From Aureobasidium sp. EXF-3400 (taxonomy: Eukaryota; Ascomycota; Dothideomycetes; Dothideales; Saccotheciaceae), in assembly GCA_024195585.1 (NCBI GenBank), contig SWBL01000254.1, positions 1-64,000 of the forward strand: a stretch of 64,000 nucleotides of DNA, in the 5' to 3' direction. Both the position numbers and the translations under genes were made by a program. Positions 42,420 to 52,897 of the stretch are shown one piece after another. The notes beneath the pieces were generated by a model, which worked only from the letters and a program-made list of their open reading frames with translations, did no database searches and was not told the DNA's origin. Position 1 is the first letter of the stretch, and each line of letters starts with the position of its first letter.

Positions 42420-45338
42420 ATGAGTTCAGCAAATACACCACGGATTGAACTCAATCCCTTCGAGGACCCTCCGGAGGCATTGAACAACAATGCACCCTAC
42501 TTCAATTCGAATCAGTCGAGTGATTACCTGAGCAGCATGGAGCACAGTCGACCTGGTAGTGCTGGGGGAATCAGACCGAAAGACAAGAAGAAGGTCGGGT
42601 TCCATCCTGACGCAGAGGAACCACCGCTGTTCCGAAAACACCGTCCCGCAAGCATCACGTTACCTACGAGAATCACTTTGACACCGCCCAGTGGATTTAG
42701 CCCTGGCTTTGCCGCTTCAGAGAGTCCATTCGTGTCACATTCTCGAGATTCTAGTGGAACAGGCGATGCATTGCTATCATCTTATCGGAGCCATGCCCCC
42801 GATGTATCTTCAGCAGACTCGGACCAGATCAAGGCTGCCTTTGCCTCGTCAGCTTCACCGACTGCCTCATCGCCCACCATGCCGCGAATGCCTCCGCGAC
42901 CTGTCCTTCGGCGTGGCGACTCGGCACTTTCGACGGTCTCGGATAACGATCCCGAAAACACGGTTCAAGGTCGACGAGCTCGTGAGGCGCATGAGCGTGG
43001 AAAGAGGCTGGAACTGGACGAGCGCATCTCCTCGGCACCGGCTTCCAGGGCCGCCTCACCTGCACGCAAACTTGCTCTGCCCAAGCTCAAGCTGAATCTC
43101 AGCGAGATTCCTCTACAAGACTTCAGCAAAGTCGATTTCTCAGAAGAACCCAACGAACATGATCCCCTTCATCATCTCGACGATGCAACATCTGATGACT
43201 TGCACGCGTCAGCACATAAGCTTGTGCGTGCTCATGCTTCGATGGCTCAACAGGTTCTGCATCTCGATTCCAACTCCGGCTTTGTGTCTGTCGCAGCTAC
43301 TCCCAACGAAGAGCGCGAAGCCTATCTTGATTACGTTCCAAAGCCCGAACGCCACCGTGCAGGCGTCCTAGGTGCTTTACTTCGACTTTACAACCATGAT
43401 GGTCCAGCTGGCTCGGGTCATGATCGTTCCTCTAGTTTGCCACAGGCTGCTCATTTCCGTGATGGAAGCAGTGGCTTCAACACTCCACAACACTCACCTC
43501 CTTCCTCTGGATACAACACTCCAAGCGGTAGACCTCTCTCTGGTTACAGCACCCCCAACGGCAGACAGTCAAGGCTATGGCATTCGAAAAGCTACAGCAA
43601 CTCGACATCTTCTCTGGCTTACTTGGTTGGTTCTTCTGTAAGTGGAGGTACTCCAATTGCTGGCCTGCCTCTAGGAGAACAGGTTACAGAAAATCTACGT
43701 CAACGTCACGAATCTGAGAAGAAAGCGAAAAGATCTCGTGGCAACAATGTTCTCAGTCGTATGGGCCGCTCTCGCCTGGACGAAGAAATCAGGATTACCA
43801 AACACATCAAGGAGAACTTGGCTCGACAAAAGTATCTTCTGAAGCTTTGTCGAGCTTTGATGACTTACGGTGCCCCAACCCACCGTCTGGAGACGTATAT
43901 GCGTATGAGCGCCAGAGTACTCGAGGTTGATGCTCAGTTCCTTTACATGCCTGGTTGTATGATATGTTCCTTCGATGACCTCTCAACTCATACGACTGAA
44001 GTTAAGATGGTGCGCGCCGGTGAAGGTCTGAACCTCGGAAAGCTCAGGGATTGCCACGAGGTCTACAAGGAAGTTCTTCACGACCGCCTGGGAGTCGACG
44101 AAGCCACGGATCGCCTTAACGAGATTTTCAACAAGGAACCACACTTCAAGAATTGGGTCATCGTGCTTGTCAGCGGCCTTGGCACCGCGTCCGTTGGACC
44201 TTTTGCGTTCGATGCAGGGTATATGGACCTAGGTATCTGTTACGTTCTCGGTTGCATTGTGGGATATCTCCAAGTGGTCTCGTACAAGAATGAAGGTGTT
44301 ATGAACATGTTCGAAGTTCTTGCTACCATCATAACATCGTTCTTGGCTCGAGCTTTTGCTTCTATAGGCAACGGCCGCTACTTTTGTTTCTCGGCTCTCG
44401 TTCAGTCTTCAATCTGTTTGATCCTGCCTGGCTGGATAGTACTTCGCGCCTCGCTGGAACTTCAATCCAAAAGCATAGTTTCTGGTAGTGTCAGAATGGT
44501 CTGGGCTATCGTCTACTCACTTCTTCTGGGATTCGGAATAACGATCGGAACCGTTTTGTACGGTGCAATTGATAAGAATGCAGTGTCCTCGACTACTTGC
44601 GACGCTGAAAACAAGATTGGTCTGAACATGCAGTTAATCGCTGCACTGATCTTCTCCTTCTGTTTATGCGTGCTGAACCAAGCCAAGTGGAGACAGATGC
44701 CTGTCATGATCATAATCGCAATGATAGGACGCCTGGTCTCCGTGGGCCTTGCGACGAAGTTTAAGGGCAACGGACAAATCAGTGCCACAATCGCTGCACT
44801 TGCTATTGGCCTCGCTGCGAACCTACATTCACGATTTGGAACCAAGATCGAGAACAAAGCTTTGGATGTTTGGGAGACCCATTTGCGGCCACACGCCAGA
44901 GCGCTCCATAAGCGAATCCGCGGCAAATCAACAGCTCTACGCAACCGACATACTAAGAAGTCTATGGAAAGCATGGAGTCTGGAGAAGCATACGACAACG
45001 AAAGTATCTTCGTGCCGCACATCAGGCGTGTGGACTACGGTCTCGCGGCCGCCGCCATGTTGCCCGCTATCCTCGTACAGGTGCCTAGTGGACTCGCTGT
45101 CAGTGGAAGTCTGCTCTCTGGTGTACAAGCTGCGGATCAGATTGCGGGAAAGGGTTCGAACGGTAGCACGGTCACTGATGCCAAAACTCTTGCGTCTGGT
45201 GGTAGCGTCAATTCCGTTGCTTTTAACGTCGGATACTCTGTGGTGCAGATTGCCATTGGCATCACGGTGGGAATATTCGCATCGACATTGATAGTGTACC
45301 CATTCGGCAAGAGACGTAGTGGTCTATTCAGTCTGTGA
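42420..45338 (+). CDS. ThrE/DUF1212 family membrane protein (Prm10-like)
   Basis: Single exon, 972 aa from ATG 42420. The family includes bacterial threonine exporter ThrE and yeast pheromone-regulated protein Prm10; the fungal substrate is unknown. The first 460 residues are a disordered cytoplasmic region rich in Ser/Pro with repeated SGYNTPSGRPLSGYSTP motifs, likely phosphorylated. The ThrE cytosolic module follows: LKLCRALMTYGAPTHRLE, QFLYMPGCMICSFDD, EVYKEVLHDRLGVDEATDRL. About ten membrane segments run from residue 580 to the end (FKNWVIVLVSGLGTASVGPF, ICYVLGCIVGYLQVV, AIVYSLLLGFGITIGTVLYG, LIAALIFSFCLCVL, VVQIAIGITVGIFASTLIVY). Two tandem half-domains are typical of eukaryotic members. 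Both the length and layout match other filamentous fungi. Confidence 0.92.
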   Translation: MSSANTPRIELNPFEDPPEALNNNAPYFNSNQSSDYLSSMEHSRPGSAGGIRPKDKKKVGFHPDAEEPPLFRKHRPASITLPTRITLTPPSGFSPGFAASESPFVSHSRDSSGTGDALLSSYRSHAPDVSSADSDQIKAAFASSASPTASSPTMPRMPPRPVLRRGDSALSTVSDNDPENTVQGRRAREAHERGKRLELDERISSAPASRAASPARKLALPKLKLNLSEIPLQDFSKVDFSEEPNEHDPLHHLDDATSDDLHASAHKLVRAHASMAQQVLHLDSNSGFVSVAATPNEEREAYLDYVPKPERHRAGVLGALLRLYNHDGPAGSGHDRSSSLPQAAHFRDGSSGFNTPQHSPPSSGYNTPSGRPLSGYSTPNGRQSRLWHSKSYSNSTSSLAYLVGSSVSGGTPIAGLPLGEQVTENLRQRHESEKKAKRSRGNNVLSRMGRSRLDEEIRITKHIKENLARQKYLLKLCRALMTYGAPTHRLETYMRMSARVLEVDAQFLYMPGCMICSFDDLSTHTTEVKMVRAGEGLNLGKLRDCHEVYKEVLHDRLGVDEATDRLNEIFNKEPHFKNWVIVLVSGLGTASVGPFAFDAGYMDLGICYVLGCIVGYLQVVSYKNEGVMNMFEVLATIITSFLARAFASIGNGRYFCFSALVQSSICLILPGWIVLRASLELQSKSIVSGSVRMVWAIVYSLLLGFGITIGTVLYGAIDKNAVSSTTCDAENKIGLNMQLIAALIFSFCLCVLNQAKWRQMPVMIIIAMIGRLVSVGLATKFKGNGQISATIAALAIGLAANLHSRFGTKIENKALDVWETHLRPHARALHKRIRGKSTALRNRHTKKSMESMESGEAYDNESIFVPHIRRVDYGLAAAAMLPAILVQVPSGLAVSGSLLSGVQAADQIAGKGSNGSTVTDAKTLASGGSVNSVAFNVGYSVVQIAIGITVGIFASTLIVYPFGKRRSGLFSL

Positions 45339-45953
45339 GCAAGGCACCCTTCTGGCACTTCTTCTGTACATCGATCTTTCCCTTTATTGTTGCAACAGAA
45401 ACGAAGTTTTGGTTGCTTGTTCTTACCCCAGCGTCTACTTCTGCGATATCCTTCCGAAGAGTTTCACTTCACATCCCAGACAACAGTTCTTCTCTTGTCT
45501 TTCTTTTGCATCCTTTCTTCTTCACAATCTATTGTTTGTCTGTTTTGGTTGGAGTATGCATGGCAGTGGAGTTTTCATCTTTCTTCCGTTACACGTAATC
45601 CCTCACTAATGTTTCTGTCCTGTTTCTGCTTGGTTTTGGTTTTGGACGGACTAATAGAAACCCGACTTACGACTATTACGACTCCGTTGTTACTACACTT
45701 ATAGATATAGACATAAATATTCCTTCAATACCTTCGATACACAATACTGTTTCGTTTCACCTTTTCCTGACTTTGTGTTGTTCTCTGTTCACCTTGTCAG
45801 GGAGATCTCATGACCGCGATCTATCAGCTCTATCCGTCTCTGGTGCGTCTCTTGATTATACGTCACTCCATAGCATCGTAAGACATGCGTAATATGACTA
45901 CGTGAGTATCTTGGCTATCAACAACTGATACAACGAGTTACATGGAACGAACA
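45339..45953. other. Convergent intergenic region, 3' UTRs
   Basis: T-rich sequence between the 3' ends of the Prm10-like and Clr5-like genes. No gene seen. Confidence 0.55.
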
Positions 45954-46943
45954 TCAAATCTGGTAATGAGCAGCATTGAACCTGACGATGAGTTCATTCA
46001 AGGAACCTCTCATCATATCCATCTCATTCCTCTGTTGTTGGACCAGCTGTCGCAGCTCTTGATTCTCTGTCCTTTGCTGCTCGGCCTGCTGTTTTAGGCT
46101 GGTATTCTCGGTCTCGATGGCTTCGATGCGTGTGACTAGAGTGGTGACTCGCCTTGCAAGACCATGGCCATTTGCTGGTGGCTGAGAGTAGATTTCTGAG
46201 TCCGTGGGTGCGAGTGGGTCGTTCAGAAGCAGAGGAGGAGTGGGAGAACGAACAATGGGTCGCGATGGCGGGATCGGAGAGTGTCTGCTATCCCTGAATG
46301 TTGTGGCTATCCTGGGTGCCTGATGGATGGGTTGATCAGAGGTATGTGGCCGCTTCTTCCTCCAAGCTGGTTCTCTGATTTGAGCGGCAGGTTGTGGAGT
46401 AGGTTGTAGAGTGGACTGTTGAGTTGGTTGCTGAGGTCTTATGGCATTTTCCAGAGCGGTGAATGGGTCAACATTCATGTCTTCTTCATCATCTTCCGCA
46501 TCATCTTCATCGCCGTCATCATCGTCAGATGAAGAGGCATCATCTTCTACCCGTATCACTTCGCCAGGCACAACAGGATTTGCAGGTATAATAGTATCCT
46601 TTCTCTTGGACAATCCCATTTCCTTACGCAATTTCGCCAACTTACGAAATGAAATAACAAAGCCATCTCGTCTGAGAATCTTGGCCATTTGCTGATCGGT
46701 ATAGTAGCGCTCTTGGAAGAAGAGGTCGTATATGCGTTGTCGCATTTCAGGGGTTACTTTAATATGCGGACGGACATGAATACCCCAAGCATTCAAGTTG
46801 CGTTTGAGAGTGTTTTCGGAAATGGAGATGCCATGCTCGATGGCAAGCGTCTCCATGACGCGGTTCATGGTCCATTTCTCCTGATTGATCCACCATGTGA
46901 TGGTCTGGCGCACAGCGGAGAGGTCGATGGGTTTTCGCGGCAT
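45954..46943 (-). CDS. Clr5-like HTH domain protein
   Basis: Single exon, 329 aa. The N-terminus (ITWWINQEKWTMNRVMETLA, ISISENTLKRNLNAWGIH) matches the Clr5 domain, a fungal helical module named after fission-yeast Clr5, linked to heterochromatic silencing. A second related helical repeat follows at about residues 65-110 (RQRIYDLFFQERYYTDQQMA, FVISFRKLAKLRKEMGL), giving a helix-turn-helix look. Then comes an acidic stretch (SSSDDDDGDEDDAEDDEEDM), a Pro/Gln linker, and a C-terminal coiled coil (RVTTLVTRIEAIETENTSLK). DNA binding or protein pairing in chromatin is plausible. Divergent from GGPP synthase with 362 bp between starts. Confidence 0.8.
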   Translation of the reverse strand: MPRKPIDLSAVRQTITWWINQEKWTMNRVMETLAIEHGISISENTLKRNLNAWGIHVRPHIKVTPEMRQRIYDLFFQERYYTDQQMAKILRRDGFVISFRKLAKLRKEMGLSKRKDTIIPANPVVPGEVIRVEDDASSSDDDDGDEDDAEDDEEDMNVDPFTALENAIRPQQPTQQSTLQPTPQPAAQIREPAWRKKRPHTSDQPIHQAPRIATTFRDSRHSPIPPSRPIVRSPTPPLLLNDPLAPTDSEIYSQPPANGHGLARRVTTLVTRIEAIETENTSLKQQAEQQRTENQELRQLVQQQRNEMDMMRGSLNELIVRFNAAHYQI

Positions 46944-47305
46944 TTTAGGGATGTGATGTGGTGGATGGAGAGCTATCGGCGACAGAGCTTGTGAGAGGTA
47001 CGGTCGGGGCTTCGTCGACGCAATCGGGCTTGGCGTATAAGGGCGCGGCGGTCAACGGGCTTTCACATGCTCCGCCGGGCGCTCCGGGAAAGGGCGGATA
47101 TGCGTAAGCGTCCAAGGCTGCCCTCGTGCCAAAAGTGACGATCCATGTGTGTTGATGACAACCCCGCGCCTGCCTGCCTGGTCATCGATGTACTCGCATG
47201 TGTGACCTCGGACTGCGACTTCCCACTCTCTCTCTTGTTCTCGCTCCTTCTCCTTTTGAGATACCGATCCGTACATACACGCAATACGCAACACGCATGC
47301 CTTAA
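46944..47305. promoter_or_regulatory. Divergent promoter region (Clr5-like and GGPP synthase genes)
   Basis: 362 bp with both start codons at its edges. It contains CT-rich tracts (ccactctctctcttgttctcgctccttctcc) on the GGPP synthase side. No other feature. Confidence 0.5.
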
Positions 47306-48472
47306 ATGCCGCCCATGGCTCTTGACGCTGTCTCTGGCGCAATGCCAGTCCCATCACAAACTAGCCCGAGCAATACTACGACTACGAATGGAACAAAATC
47401 CCACGACGACTCGCTCACATCGCCCAAGATGCATCCACAAACGCACATCTACCCCCCACCGCTGTCTCCACCACCGGAAGACCCCATGCACAACATCTGC
47501 GACGACTTGATCTTTTCCCAGGGCACAACAAAATGGCCGCAAGAGAAGGACCGTATACTGTTGGCTCCGTACGACTACCTGGATGGACATCCTGGCAAGG
47601 ACATACGCTCCCTTCTGATCGGTGCCTTCAACGCTTGGTTGCATGTACCCAAGCCGAGTCTCGACATCATCACACAAGTAGTCGGCATGCTGCACACGGC
47701 TTCGCTACTCATAGACGATGTCGAAGACTCGTCCGTCCTGCGTCGAGGCGTGCCCGTCGCACACAACATCTTCGGCACTGCCCAGACCATCAACTCGGCC
47801 AACTACGTCTACTTTTGCGCTCTGCGCGAGCTTATGAAGCTGAACAACCCTCAAGCCATCGAGATCTACAACGACGAGCTACTGAACCTACACCGAGGCC
47901 AAGGCATGGATCTGTTCTGGCGAGACTCGCTGACCTGTCCCTCCGAGCACGACTACCTTGAGATGGTCGGCAACAAGACTGGTGGTCTATTCCGTCTAGC
48001 CATCAAACTCATGCAAGCCGAGAGCAGTGTCCCCATCGACTGCGTCCCCTTGTGCAACACAATCGGTCTACTCTACCAAATCCGCGACGACTACAAGAAC
48101 CTCTCCGACACAATCTACACCCAAAACAAAGGCCTGTGTGAAGACCTGACTGAGGGCAAGTTCTCCTTTCCAGTCATCCACAGCATTCGTTCCGACCCGC
48201 AGAATTTGGTTCTCATCAACATACTCAAACAAAAGCCACAAGATGAAGAGATCAAGAGATACGCCGTCAAGTACATGGAGAAGACTGGCAGTTTTGCGTA
48301 CTCGCGCAGGGTGTTGAGAGGTCTGGCGAAGAAAGCCCTTGCACTGGTCGATGATCTCGACAAGGATCGCAACGAGGGCGAGGCAATCCGGAAGATACTG
48401 GATAAGATGCAGGTCGACGAACCCCATGCGGAACTTGAACGTTCACTTTCTTCCTCCTCGTCATCGTCTTAG
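47306..48472 (+). CDS. Geranylgeranyl diphosphate synthase
   Basis: Single exon, 388 aa. It condenses farnesyl diphosphate (or shorter primers) with isopentenyl diphosphate to C20 geranylgeranyl diphosphate for protein prenylation, carotenoids and other isoprenoids. The first Asp-rich motif is DDVED at 137-141 ([15 protein letters not shown]), the second is DDYKN from 261 ([11 protein letters not shown]); FQ is replaced here by FW in the middle helix. [15 protein letters not shown] and [13 protein letters not shown] are conserved. About 75 residues of disordered N-terminus and a Ser tail (SLSSSSSSS) flank the core. No terpene cyclase, P450 or transporter is nearby, so this is probably the housekeeping enzyme (BTS1/al-3 type) rather than a cluster copy. 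Confidence 0.95.
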   Translation: MPPMALDAVSGAMPVPSQTSPSNTTTTNGTKSHDDSLTSPKMHPQTHIYPPPLSPPPEDPMHNICDDLIFSQGTTKWPQEKDRILLAPYDYLDGHPGKDIRSLLIGAFNAWLHVPKPSLDIITQVVGMLHTASLLIDDVEDSSVLRRGVPVAHNIFGTAQTINSANYVYFCALRELMKLNNPQAIEIYNDELLNLHRGQGMDLFWRDSLTCPSEHDYLEMVGNKTGGLFRLAIKLMQAESSVPIDCVPLCNTIGLLYQIRDDYKNLSDTIYTQNKGLCEDLTEGKFSFPVIHSIRSDPQNLVLINILKQKPQDEEIKRYAVKYMEKTGSFAYSRRVLRGLAKKALALVDDLDKDRNEGEAIRKILDKMQVDEPHAELERSLSSSSSSS

Positions 48473-49098
48473 CAACAGAAGATGCATTTCAATGTGGCGT
48501 TTCTAGGAGCATTCTGGTTTTTGGGAGCTTTCTCTGTGTTCTCTGTCGACATTTGATAGGATCTTTTGGCGACCTGTTCACTCTTTGCATATTTCTTGAT
48601 ACCTCTTGGCCATGTCCTTACTTAGTACAGTTGGCGCTTTCTCTTGTATAGCTCGTCGATATTCGCATCTGTTGTTTGACTGTTTTTGCATTTGAGATCA
48701 TTCGGGTCGTTTTTGAACGTACATAGTATTTCATCTCGCTGAAAAATATGTACCGGGGATCTGATCCAACGACCTCTTCGAGATTGAATGTCCCCACTCC
48801 TTTGCGTATCGACTGTGAAATAATGCCTTTTTGGAACAAACAGAAACCCAACACCTCTGAACGCCGCCGGTTACAACCTTTGCCCACCAATTCATGCATC
48901 GACTTTGCAGAAGACAAGACCCCCCTCCAAACCGTCCCGACAGCCTCGATTAGAAGTCCGTCACAGAAAAAGGCAAAGGACCTCCAGTCGGCGTGATCGA
49001 TGGTTTAACGCATCAACAAGGGAAAGGATAGGATAGAAGGGTCAATTCAAGCGCTCCTTCTTGATCTTCTCAAGCTTGACTAGCCTCGTCGCGGTATT
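48473..49098. other. Convergent intergenic region, GGPP synthase and NHP2 3' ends
   Basis: 626 bp. A stretch at about 48748-48792 on the minus strand has a weak B-box-like look, but no fold supports a tRNA. Otherwise nothing was recognised. Confidence 0.5.
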
Positions 49099-49840
49099 CT
49101 AAACCTTGACGTGCTGGCCCTGCTTGACGACCAACTTGTTAAGCTCCTTGTAAGCCTCATCCCACTCATCATCCTTGGCCTCACCCTTCTTGCCAGCGGT
49201 AGGGGTGACCATGACGACAGAGGTAGGACGCTTGGTGCTGCCAGCGGCACCCAGCTCGGCGCGCGACGGCAAGAAGACGTAAGGGATGTTGTGGTCCTCG
49301 CAGAGGACGGGGATGTGAGAGATGACGTCCATGGGGGAGATGTCGGCGGCGAGGATGACAATGGCCGGGGCAGAGATTTGGGCGGTGGCAGGGTCGGCGG
49401 GGGTGGTTTTGCGGACGGCCTTGACGACTTCTTTGACACCACGCTTGAGGCACTTTTGCTTTGCGGCTGTGACGAGTGTGTTAGTCAATGTGTCTTCATC
49501 AAAGCGCAATTGCTGCAGCAGCTGCAGAGAAAAACTCACCCTTCTTGACGGTCTTCAGGACCTTCTTGGAGGCCTTGTCGTCGCAGAGAGGGTTGGCGAA
49601 GGGAACCAGAGCGCCGATGGGGGTGGCATCAGACGAGTCGTCGCCAACAACGCTGGCATCGACGATAACATCACCGTCAGCGTCGACAGCGACGGCGCCG
49701 GGAGCAGCGTCCTCGATGGCGTTGAGCACGGCGGTTGCGTCGCTCTTGCGCTTCTCCTTCTTGTCCTTCTTGACACCGCTTGCGTCGACGCTCTTTCTCT
49801 TCTCCTTCTTCTCCTTCTTTTCGCTCCTGTCCTTGGCCAT
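49099..49840 (-). CDS. NHP2: H/ACA snoRNP protein NHP2 (L7Ae family)
   Basis: Two exons, complement(join(49099..49466,49540..49840)), 222 aa; the 73-nt intron ends in gtcacag and joins KTVKKG to AAKQKCLKRG. Nhp2 is a core protein of the box H/ACA small nucleolar particles that guide pseudouridylation of rRNA, and of telomerase RNA in some lineages. The L7Ae/Nhp2 fold is visible from KCLKRGVKEVVKAVRK through APAIVILAADISPMDVISHI, LCEDHNIPYVFLPSRAELG to RPTSVVMVT. The first 40 residues are Lys-rich (KDRSEKKEKKEKRKSVD) and act as a nucleolar targeting tail; this extension and an acidic central part make it longer than yeast Nhp2 (156 aa). Confidence 0.93.
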
Positions 49841-50330
49841 TTTGATGTGTATGGATGTGTGGTTTGTGGGTTGGTTGAGTTGGAGCTGTCGGTGTTGAAT
49901 AATAACTTTTTTTTCCTTCGCGTTCTTCGAATCCCGCACCGCACAAAGCAGAGCTCTGCACCTTTCACAATTGCTTGGCAGAGGTTTGGTGCCAAGCTCT
50001 TTGCCGACGGAGATATCCCGATTGGTTCGTCGTTCTTTGTACTGCTACTGTAACCCTGCTCTGTATGTGAACAATACACAAACCACTCGACCTATGTATA
50101 TCTGACATGAGGTTGTTTGTCAATCAAGCCTTTGTCTCTCTTTATCTGAAGCATCCAAAGTCATACAGTAGGTTGTCACGTCCTTCGGCGATAAGCATTG
50201 ATGAAAAAGCAAAATTTCAAATATCGGATCGGGATTGCACACATAGTTGACCTCGAGTAGCTTTCGAACAAAAGCAGAGAAAGGTACTACAAGAAAAGTA
50301 GAGCTGATAAGAATATATTGACAGATAGAA
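49841..50330. promoter_or_regulatory. NHP2 promoter and 3' flank of the DUF1989 gene
   Basis: About 490 bp between the NHP2 start and the end of the candidate exon of the upstream gene. No ORF of note. Confidence 0.45.
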
Positions 50331-50710
50331 TTACAGATCATTACCATCCTCTGTTCCTCCTTCTCCACGTTCGTCCTCTTTCAAACCATCCAAATGCTTC
50401 AAAATTAAACCAACAGGCGAGAGCGCCCCAAGAGCAAACATGGCCAGTCCACCATTGACCAGAGATCGCACTGTCCTGAGTCCAGTGTTTCTGACTTGAT
50501 CTTCAACCCTGTCAACACGAGATGTTGAATCATCAGCAATCGTGTCGTCGACTGGTTCGACATATTTTTGTTCATCATTTGGCTCGGCGAAGTTCCCATC
50601 AAACTCTTCCTCCTCATTCACCAAGTCACCATCTCGTTCCTCCTCTTGCTCATCTGTACCAGACTTCGTTTCAACCTTCATTTGTGCATCATATCCTTCA
50701 CAGGCATCTC
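50331..50710 (-). other. Candidate 3' exon: acidic stretch plus membrane anchor
   Basis: A minus-strand frame, open from above 50710 to a stop at 50331, encodes a strongly acidic stretch (EQEEERDGDLVNEEEEFDG) and one hydrophobic segment (GGLAMFALGALSPVGLIL), then ends in acidic residues. It looks coding but has no start of its own; its first part overlaps the end of the DUF1989 gene. It could be the last exon of that gene, joined by a 37-nt intron (gtggga..gatgcag), which would be very short, or by one of about 100 nt (gtcagg..tcacaag). Either would give the protein a C-terminal anchor. Confidence 0.4.
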
Positions 50711-50745
50711 TTGTGACACCTGCATCATCAAGACTGCTCTGTAAT

Positions 50746-52897
50746 TCAACTCCCACCTTTCTCAGCGCCTGCAGCCGCATCGCCCTGCTGGCTTGCGGCA
50801 GAGCCTGACTTTGGTGTAGCAGTGCGCTTGGCTCTGGGCTCCAGCTTACGGGGCTTCTTCTTCTCACCCGTCGTGGAGTCGACCAGCTTCTTGGGCTTAC
50901 CCTTTGGCTTGGGTGTAGCTTGGCCCGAGGAAGATGCGGATGCAGGAGTAGGAGCAGGAGCAGGAGAAGCTGCAGACTCAGACTTCTCGACAGCTGGGGT
51001 CTCGGGAAGCGGTGTCTTTTCTGCCTTCTTCTGCATTTCGTCAGCTAGCTTCTTGGGCTTGCCTTTGACCTCCTTTGGTGGTGCGGGGAAAGAGGCGGCT
51101 TCTGACTTCTCAGTCGCGGGAGTTTCGGGTAGAGGTACCTTCTCTGCCTTCTTCTGCTCTTCAGGCTTGTCGGTCTTTGGCTTGCTCTTGGGCATCTCGG
51201 GAAGAGGTGCTTTCTCTGCCTTCTTTTGTTCCTGAGGCTTTTCATCCTTGGTCTTCTCATCGGGCTTGGTGTCTTCCTTCTTGCCCAACTTGCGTGGCTT
51301 CTTCTTGTCTGCCTTGTCGTCAGACTTCTTCTCAACCTTCTTGTCGGCTTTCTTGGTCTCGGCAGGAGCGTCTTCGTCTTCTGAGTCGTCGGCGTGCTCG
51401 ACCAAAAAGTGTCCGTCCTTGGATTGACCCTTGTTGATCTGCTGAATATCGTTCGGGCAAGCAGACATGATGACGACGATATCTCTCTCAGCCTTGAAGC
51501 GCACGTAATCGCCTTCTTTACCCTTGGGAGGCTCGAAGGATAGATCGCCCTTGTCGCCCTTCCATGGGATGTTCATGAATAGGTTCAATGGTGCCGGGAC
51601 GGAATTGACAGTGACCGATGCACCAACGCCCTTAGGACCCTTGAGACCAGCTCGGTCGTTGAGCTCCTTGAGTGCAAGTACCAAGTTCTCGGCACACGAT
51701 CCATGTTGCTCCCAATCTTCGATCTGCAGAGCCTTGTAGCGTTGAGGATCACAAGCAGGGATCAAGGTATCGTGAACTCCGGAACTGGTATCTTCGATGA
51801 AGGTCAACATGGGCTCTCTCAGGTTTGAGACGAGGACATCGTTGACGCGAGGGACCATGTGCAGAGTTGAAGCACGTGTGTGTGGCATGCTGAGGTACTC
51901 CATTTGGGCAGTGTCGCCGTGCATGGCGTTCCAGGCACTGTAGCCAGCATAGAGCGAAGAAACAGATCCAGATCCTGTGAGAGCTATTTTATGTCAGTAA
52001 TTCGCCTTGACACAGCAACAAGTAAGCACTGACCTGACAAGGAGGCAGCGCCGACTGGTGTTCTCGAGAAGTCGGCGAGTTGTTCTGCATACGTCTTGTT
52101 GGGATCGCGTGCATGCTGTTCATCGAATTCAGTCAGCGACCAGTCAAGCAAAATGTCAGCGACGAAGTGGCTATAAAACATACACTCACCTGAGCGGCGA
52201 AAGCAGAGATGGCTCCCTTGCTAGGCAAGTAACTGGTGACGCCCTGACCCTTGAGCAGATAACTGCCCCATTTTCTCGAATTCTCCTTGTCTTGCTTCTC
52301 ATTCGTCTCTTCTGTCGAGGTAGCCTCTTCCTTCTTCTCAGAGGCCTTGCCATCGTCTTTGACACTTCCGTCGGTGACTTGCTTTCCTCTGCGCAAAGAA
52401 GGAAGGTACGAAGTCCAGCCGCTCTTGGTGGGAGTAGACTGCTGCTTCTCTGCATCTTCGAGCTTCTGCTGTTGAGAAGTGGCAGCCTCGGCTTCTTCTT
52501 GCGAAGGCAAGTCCAGACTTCCTCGCGACTTCCTGTTGCTCTTCTTCTTGCTAGCCTTGTCCTTTTCTTCCTGCTCCTTCTTCTTGTTTTCCTCCTCTTC
52601 TTGTTTCTTCTTTTCCTCCTCTTGCTTCTTCTTTTCCTCTTCTCTCTGCTTCTTGTCCTCTTCTTCGGCGACGTTCAGCTTCTCTTTCTCGTCCTGCTCC
52701 TGATAGCTCTTGTCCTTGTCATCTTGCGACTCTTCTTGCGGTCCATTCTTTTTGGGTGGAGTCGGTAACGCAAAGGCCCATGTATCGATCACTTGGGTAC
52801 CAGAGGTGTTTACAATCTTGATTGTGCTTCCCTTCGGCACAAAAGTTGCTGTACCATGGCGTGCAGGGATGGTCTGGAGATCGTCTGAAGACGACAT
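50746..52897 (-). CDS. DUF1989 domain protein with a large charged insert
   Basis: Three exons, complement(join(50746..51983,52034..52115,52190..52897)), 675 aa. DUF1989 proteins occur beside urea carboxylase and aminomethyltransferase-like genes in bacteria; the biochemical role is unsettled. The domain starts at the N-terminus (IPARHGTATFVPKGSTIKIV, GTQVIDTWAFALP), is broken by about 200 residues of Lys/Glu/Gln-rich sequence (EEEDKKQREEEKKKQEEEKK) and resumes in exons 2-3 (ARDPNKTYAEQLADFSRTPV, RASTLHMVPRVNDVLVSNLR, FIEDTSSGVHDTLIPACDP, LNLFMNIPWKGDKGDLSFEP). After residue about 440 a tail of KAEK.PLPE.P repeats with Lys-rich spacers runs to the stop. The insertion and tail are the odd parts. 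The first ATG was used. Confidence 0.85.

Noticed and set aside
47306..48472. GGPP synthase as the seed of a diterpene gene cluster
   Set aside because: Neighbours are a Clr5-like gene, NHP2 and the Prm10-like gene; no cyclase, P450 or transporter is close.
48745..48795. Possible minus-strand tRNA (ccggggatctgatccaacga, read on plus)
   Set aside because: The B-box-like part deviates at several conserved positions and I could not pair anticodon or acceptor stems.
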